This document shows positions 50,890 through 58,824 of a stretch of 64,000 nt of DNA, piece after piece (position 1 is the first letter of the stretch; every line of letters begins with the position of its first letter). Both the position numbers and the translations under genes were made by a program. The notes under the pieces were generated by a model, which saw only the letters and a program-made list of their open reading frames with translations, had not been told where the DNA came from and did not search any database. Source of the DNA: SXXZ01 sp041177965 (GTDB taxonomy: Bacteria; Verrucomicrobiota; Verrucomicrobiia; Limisphaerales; UBA9464); the NCBI GenBank assembly GCA_041177965.1, contig JBEGWF010000191.1:1-64000 (forward strand), in the 5' to 3' direction.

Positions 50890-52113
50890 TCAGGCCGCAT
50901 CCGGATCAGGATTCGGGATCTCGGAAGAACCCCGCTTGAGGCCGATGTTCTGCTCGTAGACCCCGATCTTGAGGGTGGGCGATCCCGTTTTTGCCCGTTG
51001 GGACTTTCCGAGGATGGCCAAACGGAGCGTGGCCTGCTCGGACCAGGGGCTTTCGGGATAGCGGGATCGGATCTCCTCGAGCGCCTCCCGGGCCGCCTCG
51101 CCACCCTCGGGCGATCGGAGTTCCAGGTCGGCGATGCGATTGAGCCAGCCCACCACGCGCTTCGGGGGTTGCCCCGGTTGGTCGATCAGCAGCCGGATCT
51201 GGTCGATGGCCAGGGGAATCCGCTGGAACCCGTCGGCATAGACGGTCGCCAGTTTCTCGCGGGCCTCCCAGTCGTTCGGGTGCTCCTCGAGATGCTTCAC
51301 CCACTCCTGCGCACGCGTCGTCCAGTTTTCCGGGAGCAGGGCGCTGGCCCCCAGATCCTCGGTGAGCCCGAGGGAGGTTTCGTGATGCACGACCACGAGC
51401 TTCTTGCGCTCCCGGGGCGGAGCCTCCGAAGCCCCCGGCAGATGCGCGAGGTGTTGCCGCGCGGTCTGGGCGGCTTCGCTGTCGGGGTTGTCCTCGAGGA
51501 TGCGCTCGAGGACTTCGCGGCCGGCGGGCACGTCCTCGAGCCGGTGCAGGAGGAGATCCGCCAGGCGGAACTGCGCGGTCAGGCGTTCGGCCCGAGTCCG
51601 ATCGGGCGTGGCGATGGCCTCGCGCAGGAGGGCCTCGGCCGCCCGCAAATCCTTGAGGTCGTCGGCCTGGATCTCGGCCTTGAGGAGCAGGCCTTCGAGA
51701 TTGCCGGGGAACTTGAGCATCTCGGTGTCGATCTCGACCAGGGCCTCGGAAAAACGGCCCTGGCTGCGTTTGGCCAACGCCCGGAAATAGAAGGGCTTGG
51801 CCTCGACCTGCTGATCGCCGCCGGTCATCGCACCGGTCAGGCCGCTCAGGGCCCCCTCGACCAGGGTCGGGAGCCAGACGAAGGCCATGATCACACCGCT
51901 GGGGATCACCAACATCATGAGAACGACCCCGCCGACGACCCCGCCACCGGACATCGTCCGAAGGGCCCCCCACATGATCCCGACGACGCCCAGCGTCACG
52001 ACGATCCGACCGGGCGTGTCGAACATCTGGCCGTCGTCACGCTTGGACATCCGGTGGGCCAGGAACACCCCGCACGCCAGGAAGACCACGCCGATCGCCA
52101 GGATCGAGAGCAT
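50890..52113 (-). CDS. Membrane-anchored TPR protein
   Basis: A 407-residue protein. Two or three N-terminal hydrophobic helices (MLSILAIGVVFLACGVFLAH; VVTLGVVGIMWGAL; VVLMMLVIPSGVIMAFVWL) are followed by helical repeats. The repeats look like tetratricopeptide units: FYFRALAKRSQGRFSEALVEID, LLLKAEIQADDLKDLRAAEALL, QFRLADLLLHRLEDVPAGREVL, and a last set near residues 290-370. TPR domains mediate protein assembly. The promoter TTGCGT-N16-TAGCCT ends 6 bases before the ATG. It is next to pilT on the same strand but has its own promoter, so a pilus link is not shown. Confidence 0.82.
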   Translation of the reverse strand: MLSILAIGVVFLACGVFLAHRMSKRDDGQMFDTPGRIVVTLGVVGIMWGALRTMSGGGVVGGVVLMMLVIPSGVIMAFVWLPTLVEGALSGLTGAMTGGDQQVEAKPFYFRALAKRSQGRFSEALVEIDTEMLKFPGNLEGLLLKAEIQADDLKDLRAAEALLREAIATPDRTRAERLTAQFRLADLLLHRLEDVPAGREVLERILEDNPDSEAAQTARQHLAHLPGASEAPPRERKKLVVVHHETSLGLTEDLGASALLPENWTTRAQEWVKHLEEHPNDWEAREKLATVYADGFQRIPLAIDQIRLLIDQPGQPPKRVVGWLNRIADLELRSPEGGEAAREALEEIRSRYPESPWSEQATLRLAILGKSQRAKTGSPTLKIGVYEQNIGLKRGSSEIPNPDPDAA

Positions 52114-52119
52114 GATTCA

Positions 52120-52147
52120 AGGCTACCCGATGGCTGCACCGACGCAA
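52120..52147 (-). promoter_or_regulatory. Promoter of the TPR protein gene, predicted leaderless
   Basis: On the minus strand, TTGCGT (52147-52142), 16-base spacer, TAGCCT (52125-52120), then 6 bases to ATG 52113. It lies between the pilT stop codon and this gene. Confidence 0.6.
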
Positions 52148-52197
52148 CCCACCGGGGAACGGCGGAGGATGACGTCGGGCCGGAGCGGACCGAGCCG

Positions 52198-53298
52198 TCA
52201 GGAGAGGATGCGCCGGCCTTCGTCGAGGAAGATGCCCTTGAACATCATCTCCAGGGCCTGCGGGTTGCTGGCCTTGCCGAGGGCTTCCTTCTCGCTGACC
52301 TTGCCCGCCTTGACCAGGTCGTAGAGCGCCTGGTTGAAGCTCTGCATGCCGTCCTCGCGACCCGTCTCGATGGCCGCACCGACCTTCTCCAGCCGGTTCT
52401 CTTCGAGCATCTTCCGGACGGTGGGCGTGTTGATCAGGATCTCCAGCGACGGGGTCACGCCCCCGGTCACCGTGCCGACCATGCGCTGGCAGATGACCGA
52501 GCGGAGGGTGGCGGCCAGCTGTCGTCGGATCTGCTCCCGCTCGTCGGGCTTGAAGAAATCCAGGATGCGCCCGATCGACTGGGAGGCGTTCTGGGTGTGG
52601 AGCGTGGAGAGCACCAGGTGGCCCGTATCGGCGGCGCTGATGGCCGCCTGGAAGGAGATGGCGTCGCGCATCTCGCCGACCATGATGATGTCGGGATCCT
52701 GCCGGAGCACGTGCTTCAGGCCCGCCTGGAAGCTGCCCGTATCGAGGCCGATCTCGCGCTGTTCGACGACCGACTGGTTGTCTTCGAAGACGAACTCGAT
52801 GGGGTCCTCGAGGGTGACGATGTGCTTTTTGAAGTTCGCGTTGATGTGCTCGATCATCGCCGCGAGCGTGGTCGACTTGCCCGAACCGGTGGTGCCGGCG
52901 ACGAGCACGATGCCGCGGGGCGACGAGGCGATGCTCCGGATGATGGGCAACAGGCCGAGTTCCTCGAAGCTGGGCACCTGGGTCTTCACGTAGCGCATGG
53001 CCAGGGCGAAGGTGCCGCGCTGTTGGAAGACGTTGGTGCGGAAGCGGCCCACCCCGGGCTCGTAGTAGCTGAAATCGACCTCGCGCTCCTCGTCCATGCG
53101 GCGGCGGGCATGGGCGGGCACCATCACGGCGAGGACCTTGTCCATCCACTCCTCGGTCGGGGTGGGCGCGTCGATGGTGATGAGTTGCCGGTTGATTCGG
53201 AAGACCACGGGGGATCCCACCTTGATGTGGATGTCGGAGGCCCCGCCTTCGACCGCGGCCTTCAGGATTCCGCGCAGCAAATCGGTATCGTAGCTCAT
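52198..53298 (-). CDS. pilT: Type IV pilus retraction ATPase PilT
   Basis: A 366-residue hexameric ATPase of the secretion superfamily. The N-terminal PAS-like region starts LLRGILKAAVEGGASDIHIKVGS. The Walker A is VAGTTGSGKSTTLAAMIEHI near residue 130, the Asp box HIVTLEDPIEFVF near 160, the Walker B region DPDIIMVGEMRDAISFQAA near 200, and the His box GHLVLSTLHTQNASQSIGRI near 225. The AIRNLI motif of strict PilT is not obvious, so a PilU-like paralogue is possible. It powers pilus retraction and twitching. ATG 53298 matches family starts. No other pil gene is adjacent. Confidence 0.93.
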   Translation of the reverse strand: MSYDTDLLRGILKAAVEGGASDIHIKVGSPVVFRINRQLITIDAPTPTEEWMDKVLAVMVPAHARRRMDEEREVDFSYYEPGVGRFRTNVFQQRGTFALAMRYVKTQVPSFEELGLLPIIRSIASSPRGIVLVAGTTGSGKSTTLAAMIEHINANFKKHIVTLEDPIEFVFEDNQSVVEQREIGLDTGSFQAGLKHVLRQDPDIIMVGEMRDAISFQAAISAADTGHLVLSTLHTQNASQSIGRILDFFKPDEREQIRRQLAATLRSVICQRMVGTVTGGVTPSLEILINTPTVRKMLEENRLEKVGAAIETGREDGMQSFNQALYDLVKAGKVSEKEALGKASNPQALEMMFKGIFLDEGRRILS

Positions 53299-53577
53299 GG
53301 AGATTGAGGATTCGGAGGCTAGCAAGTACGGGGCCGAGCGGCACGGTTATTTGGAAAAAATTGGGCCGAGGGGTGGGAGTAGGGGGGCGGGATGGGCCCG
53401 CACTCTCAGGGAAACTCTGGCGAGGATGAGGCGTTCGCACCATGCGCAAGGGATGAGAGTGATCGATTCCAGTGCTCGAGGCGGCCCGATCCCGCTGCCG
53501 GTGGCGAGTCAAGGGGGTGCCGACATTGGCAGGCTCCGGATTGGACGGGGCGGGGCGCCTGGGGCATTTTTCTGCCC

Positions 53578-53787
53578 GTGGGACCGGCCTTGGGCAAGCA
53601 ACTGATGATCGTGGGGGCGGGGTTGGTGGTGCTGGGAGCCGTCGTTTGGCTCTGGCAGCCCACTCGCGGTGGTCTGCCGGGCGACATCTCGATCCAGCGT
53701 CCCGGCTTTTCCTTTCACTTCCCGGTCATGACGTGCCTGGTCCTCAGTCTGGTCCTGAGCGCTCTCCTCCGTTGGTTGAATCGATGA
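53578..53787 (+). CDS. DUF2905 small membrane protein
   Basis: A 69-residue protein with two transmembrane helices: LGKQLMIVGAGLVVLGAVVWL and FHFPVMTCLVLSLVLSALLRWL, joined by GGLPGDISIQRPGFSF. The G-LPGDI-I-R-pattern is the DUF2905 signature. The start is uncertain: GTG 53578 gives the normal family length, with TTG 53590 or ATG 53605 as alternatives. The stop overlaps the next ATG (ATGA), so it is co-translated with yacG. The function of the family is unknown. The 279 bases between pilT and this gene hold no other supported gene; an AT-rich patch lies at about 53346-53365. Confidence 0.82.
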   Translation: MGPALGKQLMIVGAGLVVLGAVVWLWQPTRGGLPGDISIQRPGFSFHFPVMTCLVLSLVLSALLRWLNR

Positions 53788-54014
53788 ACTCCCCCAAAGA
53801 CCTTCCCGAGGTGCCGTGCCCTCAATGTCGCCGCCGGGGGCCATGGTTGGCTCGACCCGTGGGCCCATTCTGCTCCGAGCGGTGTCGCTTGTTGGATATC
53901 GGACAATGGTTGGGCGAGGAGCACCGGATCAGTCGGGAATTGCGACCCGGTGATTTCGAGGGATTCGACGAACTGCCCCCGGGCGAGCATCTCGATCGCG
54001 CTTCCGGGAACTGA
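53784..54014 (+). CDS. yacG: DNA gyrase inhibitor YacG-type zinc protein
   Basis: A 76-residue protein. The four zinc cysteines are in VPCPQCRRRGPW and FCSERCRLLDIGQWL, the exact YacG pattern C-x2-C-x(n)-C-x3-C. The following EEHRISRE segment is the family's C-terminal helix. YacG binds GyrB and inhibits supercoiling in Escherichia coli. The ATG overlaps the DUF2905 stop codon. The 205 bases after it, up to the barrel gene, carry an AT-rich stretch (about 54035-54080) that may hold the promoter of the export operon. Confidence 0.92.
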   Translation: MNSPKDLPEVPCPQCRRRGPWLARPVGPFCSERCRLLDIGQWLGEEHRISRELRPGDFEGFDELPPGEHLDRASGN

Positions 54015-54219
54015 AGCTCCTTCGGGGGGGCGTATCGTTACAGGGAATAAGTGTCCGGCGATCGGAATTAAGGGTTTTACACCTCGGATGGATTTCGACA
54101 CCGTTTCGGTCTGCGAACGACGGCTCGAATTGTCACTCGGGGATTGCGATGATGCCCGACCGGGCAGCCCCAAAATGCCGGCCAAACCCGGGTTTCGAGC
54201 CACGACGCGAACACAACTC

Positions 54220-55827
54220 ATGCACCCCCAGTCCACTCCACTACGGGCGATGCCCCTGGGGGTCGCCGTGTTGGCGTCTTTGATGCCGCTCGGCGGGTCG
54301 GGTGCCGATGCTTCAGGGCCGGAGGCCTATCAGATCGATCGTTGGATGAGCCACGAGGTCGGGGGAGTCCGGATCCGCCCCCAGTTGGACATCAACATGA
54401 TGTACAACAACAACGTGTTCTCCGCCTCCGATCTGGGGGCCATCGAATACGTCGACCCGCGCAATCCCACCTACCGGGTGTCCGATTCGGGTGGGGGGTA
54501 TGTCTTCAGGCCCGCAGCCAACCAACCGCTGCAGCCCTACACGGGAATTCTCCAGAACCAGGTCTACGACGACGCCTTCCTGAATCAGCGGATCGCCGCA
54601 TCCCCCGCATTTCCCGCATCGGTGCATCCACCGCTGACCGTCGCTCTGCCGCCCCAGGCGCCAGCCACCGCCACCTACCTTCTGGCGGGTTTTCAGACGA
54701 ATCGATACGCCCTCAACCCGAAGGTGTCGGACCTGATCGGCACGGTGTCCCCGGGGGTGAGCTTCCAGATGGGTTCCGAGGAGGAGAATCACCTCAATCT
54801 CCAGTACCAGAGCGACAACACCCGCTACTTCGATCTGGGGGTCTCCCCGGTGCCGATGCACCGCATCCTGCTGGCCGGCAAGTACGACAACCGCAGCCGG
54901 TTGCGCATGGAGGGCACCCACGCGACGGAGTTCGTCTCCTCGTTCATGGGGGGGTGGGTGAACCTCGGCCAAACGCTGGTCGACCGTTGGAGCCACAACA
55001 CTTCCGGGCGTGTCACCTACGACAGCACCGACAAGACCGACGTCTACCTCAGCGGCAACCACAACTACCTCAACTTCCAGAACGTCAACCTCTACGGCAA
55101 CGACGGGTGGCGGGCCAACCTCGGTGCGAGCTACAAGCCCACCGATCGGGTCTCGGTGTTCGTCGAGGGCGGGTACGGCCTGACCGATTTCATCCGCGGC
55201 ACTTCCGCGCTGGGCTTCATCCCGACCTCGCATGTCTACGGTGGCTTCGTCGGGTTGAGGGGGCAATTCACCGAACGCCTCGACGGCACCATCGGTGGCG
55301 GCTACGAGATCCGCGAGTTTCCGGACATCCCCGGGGCCTCGTTCTCCATCCCCGCCGCGAACGTCGCGGTGAACTACGCCTTCCGCGAAACCACCAAGTT
55401 CTCGCTCTCGTACACCCGGCGCACCGACAACGCCGCCCAGATCGCCCGTCAGGGCGTGACCTACGACACGGCGGCGATCAACGTCCAGCAGTTGCTGGGA
55501 ACCACCGGAACCTGGATGGCCACCGGAGGGGTCTCCTACCAGGGGGGCGCCTTCGACAGCCTCACGGGCTTCGGCACCGCCTTCGAACCCATCGCCGGCA
55601 CGCGGGTGCGCTCGCTCAATCTGCGCACCGTCGATTACAAGCGCGACGACACGATGGTCTCGTTGAGCGGCGGGATCTCGTACATCCCGCGGAAGTGGCT
55701 GCGCTTTGGATTGAATTACTCCTACGAGAACTATTCCATCCGCTACGCCGATGCGGGGTTGAGGGATGTCTTCCTGCCCGCCTACGACGCCCATCGCGTC
55801 ATGGCGGGCGTCCAGATCGGTTATTGA
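54220..55827 (+). CDS. Outer-membrane beta-barrel protein of an exopolysaccharide locus
   Basis: A 535-residue protein with a signal peptide (about residues 1-30, ending near GGSGADASG). The mature part is rich in alternating amphipathic strands with aromatic ends: RIRPQLDINMMYNNNVFSA, NHLNLQYQSDNTRYFDLG, HNTSGRVTYDSTDKTDVYLS, VNYAFRETTKFSLSYTRRTD. It ends in VMAGVQIGY, a terminal aromatic strand as required for barrel insertion. It belongs to the outer_membrane_beta-barrel group that precedes Wza/Wzc-type genes in many exopolysaccharide operons and may form or gate the export pore. The next gene follows after 2 bases. Confidence 0.85.
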   Translation: MHPQSTPLRAMPLGVAVLASLMPLGGSGADASGPEAYQIDRWMSHEVGGVRIRPQLDINMMYNNNVFSASDLGAIEYVDPRNPTYRVSDSGGGYVFRPAANQPLQPYTGILQNQVYDDAFLNQRIAASPAFPASVHPPLTVALPPQAPATATYLLAGFQTNRYALNPKVSDLIGTVSPGVSFQMGSEEENHLNLQYQSDNTRYFDLGVSPVPMHRILLAGKYDNRSRLRMEGTHATEFVSSFMGGWVNLGQTLVDRWSHNTSGRVTYDSTDKTDVYLSGNHNYLNFQNVNLYGNDGWRANLGASYKPTDRVSVFVEGGYGLTDFIRGTSALGFIPTSHVYGGFVGLRGQFTERLDGTIGGGYEIREFPDIPGASFSIPAANVAVNYAFRETTKFSLSYTRRTDNAAQIARQGVTYDTAAINVQQLLGTTGTWMATGGVSYQGGAFDSLTGFGTAFEPIAGTRVRSLNLRTVDYKRDDTMVSLSGGISYIPRKWLRFGLNYSYENYSIRYADAGLRDVFLPAYDAHRVMAGVQIGY

Positions 55828-55829
55828 CT

Positions 55830-56387
55830 ATGAAGAGGTATCTGAACCTGTGCCTGTGCTGTCTCCTTGGCGCCTTCGCGGCACTTGCCGAAGACTCGGT
55901 GCGGCGGATCGTGCCGGGCGACGTCCTGGTGATCAACGTGGCCGAGGAGTTGGACATGAAGCAGAACATCCGGGTTCCCTCGGATGGCAAGATCACCTAC
56001 TGGCTGCTGGATGCGGTGGTGGTGACCAACAAGACCGTCGCGGAAGTCCGCCAGCAGCTCTACACGATGCTCGACGCCGACTACATCATCAAGCCGGCCA
56101 TCTCGGTCGAGGTGTCCGAGTACGTGAAGCAGTTCATCAACATCACCGGAAGCTTCGTGATGCAGGGCCGCAAGGAGATCCCGGCCGACCGGGCCATCGA
56201 CATCATGGACGCCATCGCGCTGGGCGGCGGTTTCAGTCCGCGGGCCGACAAGGACAAGATCATCCTGCGCCGCAAGGGGCAGGTCACGACCTACTCCAAG
56301 AAGCAGCTCGACAAACTCTATGAGCAGGGGCAGCGCGTCATGATCGAGCCCGACGACACGCTGGAAGTCCGCGAGAGTCTCCTTTAA
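55830..56387 (+). CDS. Polysaccharide export protein (Wza/SLBB family)
   Basis: A 185-residue exported protein with a signal peptide (MKRYLNLCLCCLLGAFAALAE). The Poly_export domain starts RIVPGDVLVINVAEELDMKQ, continues through VPSDGKITYWLLDAVVVTN, and an SLBB-like region includes FINITGSFVMQGRKEIPADR and DAIALGGGFSPRADKDKIIL. It is shorter than Escherichia coli Wza (about 380 residues) and lacks its C-terminal membrane helix. It probably works with the barrel upstream and the tyrosine kinase downstream in moving polysaccharide across the envelope. Confidence 0.9.
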   Translation: MKRYLNLCLCCLLGAFAALAEDSVRRIVPGDVLVINVAEELDMKQNIRVPSDGKITYWLLDAVVVTNKTVAEVRQQLYTMLDADYIIKPAISVEVSEYVKQFINITGSFVMQGRKEIPADRAIDIMDAIALGGGFSPRADKDKIILRRKGQVTTYSKKQLDKLYEQGQRVMIEPDDTLEVRESLL

Positions 56388-56408
56388 CACCGTTTCGACC
56401 CACATATC

Positions 56409-58571
56409 ATGGAGGACCAGTTTCAATCCCAGCAGGGGAATGCGATCGGCGGAGGGGATCCATCGATCAATCTGCGCCAGTATTGGCATGTCATCCTCGA
56501 GCGCCGGTGGCTGATCGTGGCCACCTGGTCGGTGTGCATCATCGCCGGTGTGCTCTATGCCTTCCAGGCCACTCCGATGTTCCGTGCCATCGCCCGGTTG
56601 CAGATCGACCCGGAGAACCAGGGGGTGCTCAACCTCAACAGCCTGGCGCTGGGCAATCAGGACCAGAACTACCTGACCACCCAATACCGCAACCTCGAGA
56701 GCCGCAGCCTGATGCTCGAGGTGATGTCGCGGCTCAAGCTCGACACCGAGGACGAGCGTTATGCCAAGGCCATCGACAAGGTCACGACCGTCACCAAGGA
56801 CATCAAGATCGTGCCGATCCGCCTGAGCCGCCTCGTCGAGGTTCAGGTCACGCATCCGAAGGCCGATCAGGCCCAGCGCATCGCCGACATGATCCTGACG
56901 GTGTTCCTCGAGCGGAACCTCGACGACAAGAAGAAGAAGGCCCTGAAGGGTTTCGAGATCCTCGAACAGGAGGCCAAGGGCAAGGAGACCGAGTTGGCCG
57001 ACCTTCAGAAGAGCCTTCAGAAGTACCGCAAGGACAAGGGCATGGTCTCGCTCAAGGACGAGCAGAACATCGACGCGGCGACCATGCGCGACCTGAAGAC
57101 CGCCTACGAGACGCTCCGCTCGACCGCCGACGTGGCCAAGCAGACCGCCCAGCAGGCCCAGGAGTGGGTGGCGGCCGGCAAGGACGTCATCGATTTCGGT
57201 CCGCTGGCCAAGGACGAACAGGTGGCGTTCCTCCGCAAGCAGGTCAACGAGAACAGTTCCAAACTCGCGGGCCTCCGGACCAAGTACCGGGAGAAGCATC
57301 CCAGGGTCATCCAGACGGCGACCCAGTTGCAAGCCGATTCCCAGAAGCTCCGTGACGAGTCGGAACGCGCGCTGCAGGCGATCCTCCAGGTGGCCGAACT
57401 CGAGAAGAGCCGCGAGGCCGAGGCCCTTCGCAAGTACAAGGAGTCGGTGGAGCGGGTCTTCGCGCTCGACGAGGCGAAGATCGAGTACGACATCATGGAG
57501 CAGAAGGTCAAACGGGTGGAGGGCTTCTATCAGACCCTTCTGACCAAGGCGAAGGACTTCGACATCGGCACCAAGGACCTCCTCCAGAACATGAAGGTCC
57601 AGGATCCCGCCTTCGCGCCCCTCAAGCCGGTGAGTCCCAACAAGCCGCTGATCTTCGTGGGCAGCGTCGTCGGTGGTTTGGCCGTGGCATTGGGCCTCGC
57701 GTTGTTCTTCAACTTCCTCGACGACTCGGTCAAGAGCCAGGAGGACGTCGAGAACTTCCTGCACCTGCCGTTCCTGGGCTACATCCCGAACATCAAGTCG
57801 GTCAGCATCGTCGAGCGCGATCTCCAGTCGCACCTTCACCCGACCTCCAGTCCGGCCGAGGGTTTCCGGACCCTGCGCGCGGCGATCTCGCTCGCCAAGA
57901 ACTCCGACAAGCTCCGGGTGCTCGCCTTCACCAGCACCATTCCGTCGGAGGGCAAGTCCCTGACGGCCTCCAACTTCGCGATCGTCACGTCGCAGACCGG
58001 CTTGAAGACCCTGCTGGTCGACGCCGACCTTCGCCGTCCTTCGGTCCACAAGGCCTTCCAGTTGCAGAGCCCGGTGGGCCTCTCGGCCTATCTTGCGGGG
58101 CGTACCGACAACCTCGGCGAATTCATCCACACGACCGAGGTTCCCAACCTCGATGTCATCTGCTGCGGTGCGGTTCCTCCCAACCCGTCCGAATTGATCG
58201 GATCCAACCGCATGGTGCGCTTCCTCGAGGAGGCCGCCCGCCGGTACGATCGGGTGATCCTCGACTGTCCGCCCGTATCGGCCGTCTCCGATCCGCTGAT
58301 CGTGGGCGCCATGGCCGACGGCATGGTCTTCGTCACCAAGTTCAACAAGATCCGCCGCGAGCACGCCCTGCGTTCGGTGCAGCGGATCCAGGACTCGGGC
58401 ATCCATCTGGTGGGCCTCGTTCTCAACGACATCGATTTCGAGGGCAAGGACTCGTACTACTACAGCTACCACTACTACCAGAATCGGTACTACTCCTCGC
58501 ACTACCGGAACAAGTCGGCCGACGAGCCGGCCGGCAAGAAGGCCGCGGCCGACACGGCCAAATCGGCCTGA
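56409..58571 (+). CDS. Wzc-like chain-length determinant and bacterial tyrosine kinase
   Basis: A 720-residue fused Wzz domain and BY-kinase. The first membrane helix (WLIVATWSVCIIAGVLYAF, near 34-54) and second (LIFVGSVVGGLAVALGLALF, near 415-435) bracket a long periplasmic coiled coil. The cytoplasmic kinase has Walker A STIPSEGKSLTASN near 512, Walker A' LLVDADLRRPSVH near 540, and Walker B VILDCPPVSAVSDP near 616. The tail contains a Tyr cluster, DSYYYSYHYYQNRYYSSHYR, the expected autophosphorylation site. It controls polymer length and export with the two upstream genes. No glycosyltransferase genes are in view. Confidence 0.94.
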   Translation: MEDQFQSQQGNAIGGGDPSINLRQYWHVILERRWLIVATWSVCIIAGVLYAFQATPMFRAIARLQIDPENQGVLNLNSLALGNQDQNYLTTQYRNLESRSLMLEVMSRLKLDTEDERYAKAIDKVTTVTKDIKIVPIRLSRLVEVQVTHPKADQAQRIADMILTVFLERNLDDKKKKALKGFEILEQEAKGKETELADLQKSLQKYRKDKGMVSLKDEQNIDAATMRDLKTAYETLRSTADVAKQTAQQAQEWVAAGKDVIDFGPLAKDEQVAFLRKQVNENSSKLAGLRTKYREKHPRVIQTATQLQADSQKLRDESERALQAILQVAELEKSREAEALRKYKESVERVFALDEAKIEYDIMEQKVKRVEGFYQTLLTKAKDFDIGTKDLLQNMKVQDPAFAPLKPVSPNKPLIFVGSVVGGLAVALGLALFFNFLDDSVKSQEDVENFLHLPFLGYIPNIKSVSIVERDLQSHLHPTSSPAEGFRTLRAAISLAKNSDKLRVLAFTSTIPSEGKSLTASNFAIVTSQTGLKTLLVDADLRRPSVHKAFQLQSPVGLSAYLAGRTDNLGEFIHTTEVPNLDVICCGAVPPNPSELIGSNRMVRFLEEAARRYDRVILDCPPVSAVSDPLIVGAMADGMVFVTKFNKIRREHALRSVQRIQDSGIHLVGLVLNDIDFEGKDSYYYSYHYYQNRYYSSHYRNKSADEPAGKKAAADTAKSA

Positions 58572-58604
58572 TTGGCCTGATTGGCCTGATTGGCCTGATT
58601 GGCC
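58565..58604 (+). repeat. 9-base tandem repeat across the kinase stop codon
   Basis: Four perfect copies of GGCCTGATT plus a partial fifth (GGCC). The stop codon TGA (58569-58571) is within the first copy. Copy number could vary by replication slippage without changing the protein. Confidence 0.85.
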
Positions 58605-58824
58605 CGGTTTCGGATTCGGGCTGGGTTCCCACACGAAGACCCCGGCCGTCCAAGGGTCACGGGTGCCGGCTTCGGGTCCATTCATGGGTTCCGGCCGCCG
58701 AGGACGATCCCGTCGACCCCTGGGTTCTCATCCGTGTCGGACACTCGTCCGTGTCGGATGCGAATGCCCCGATCCCGTGGGCGGAATCACCCCAGTCGGA
58801 CCGATGGAGCGGATGCCTGCCGAT

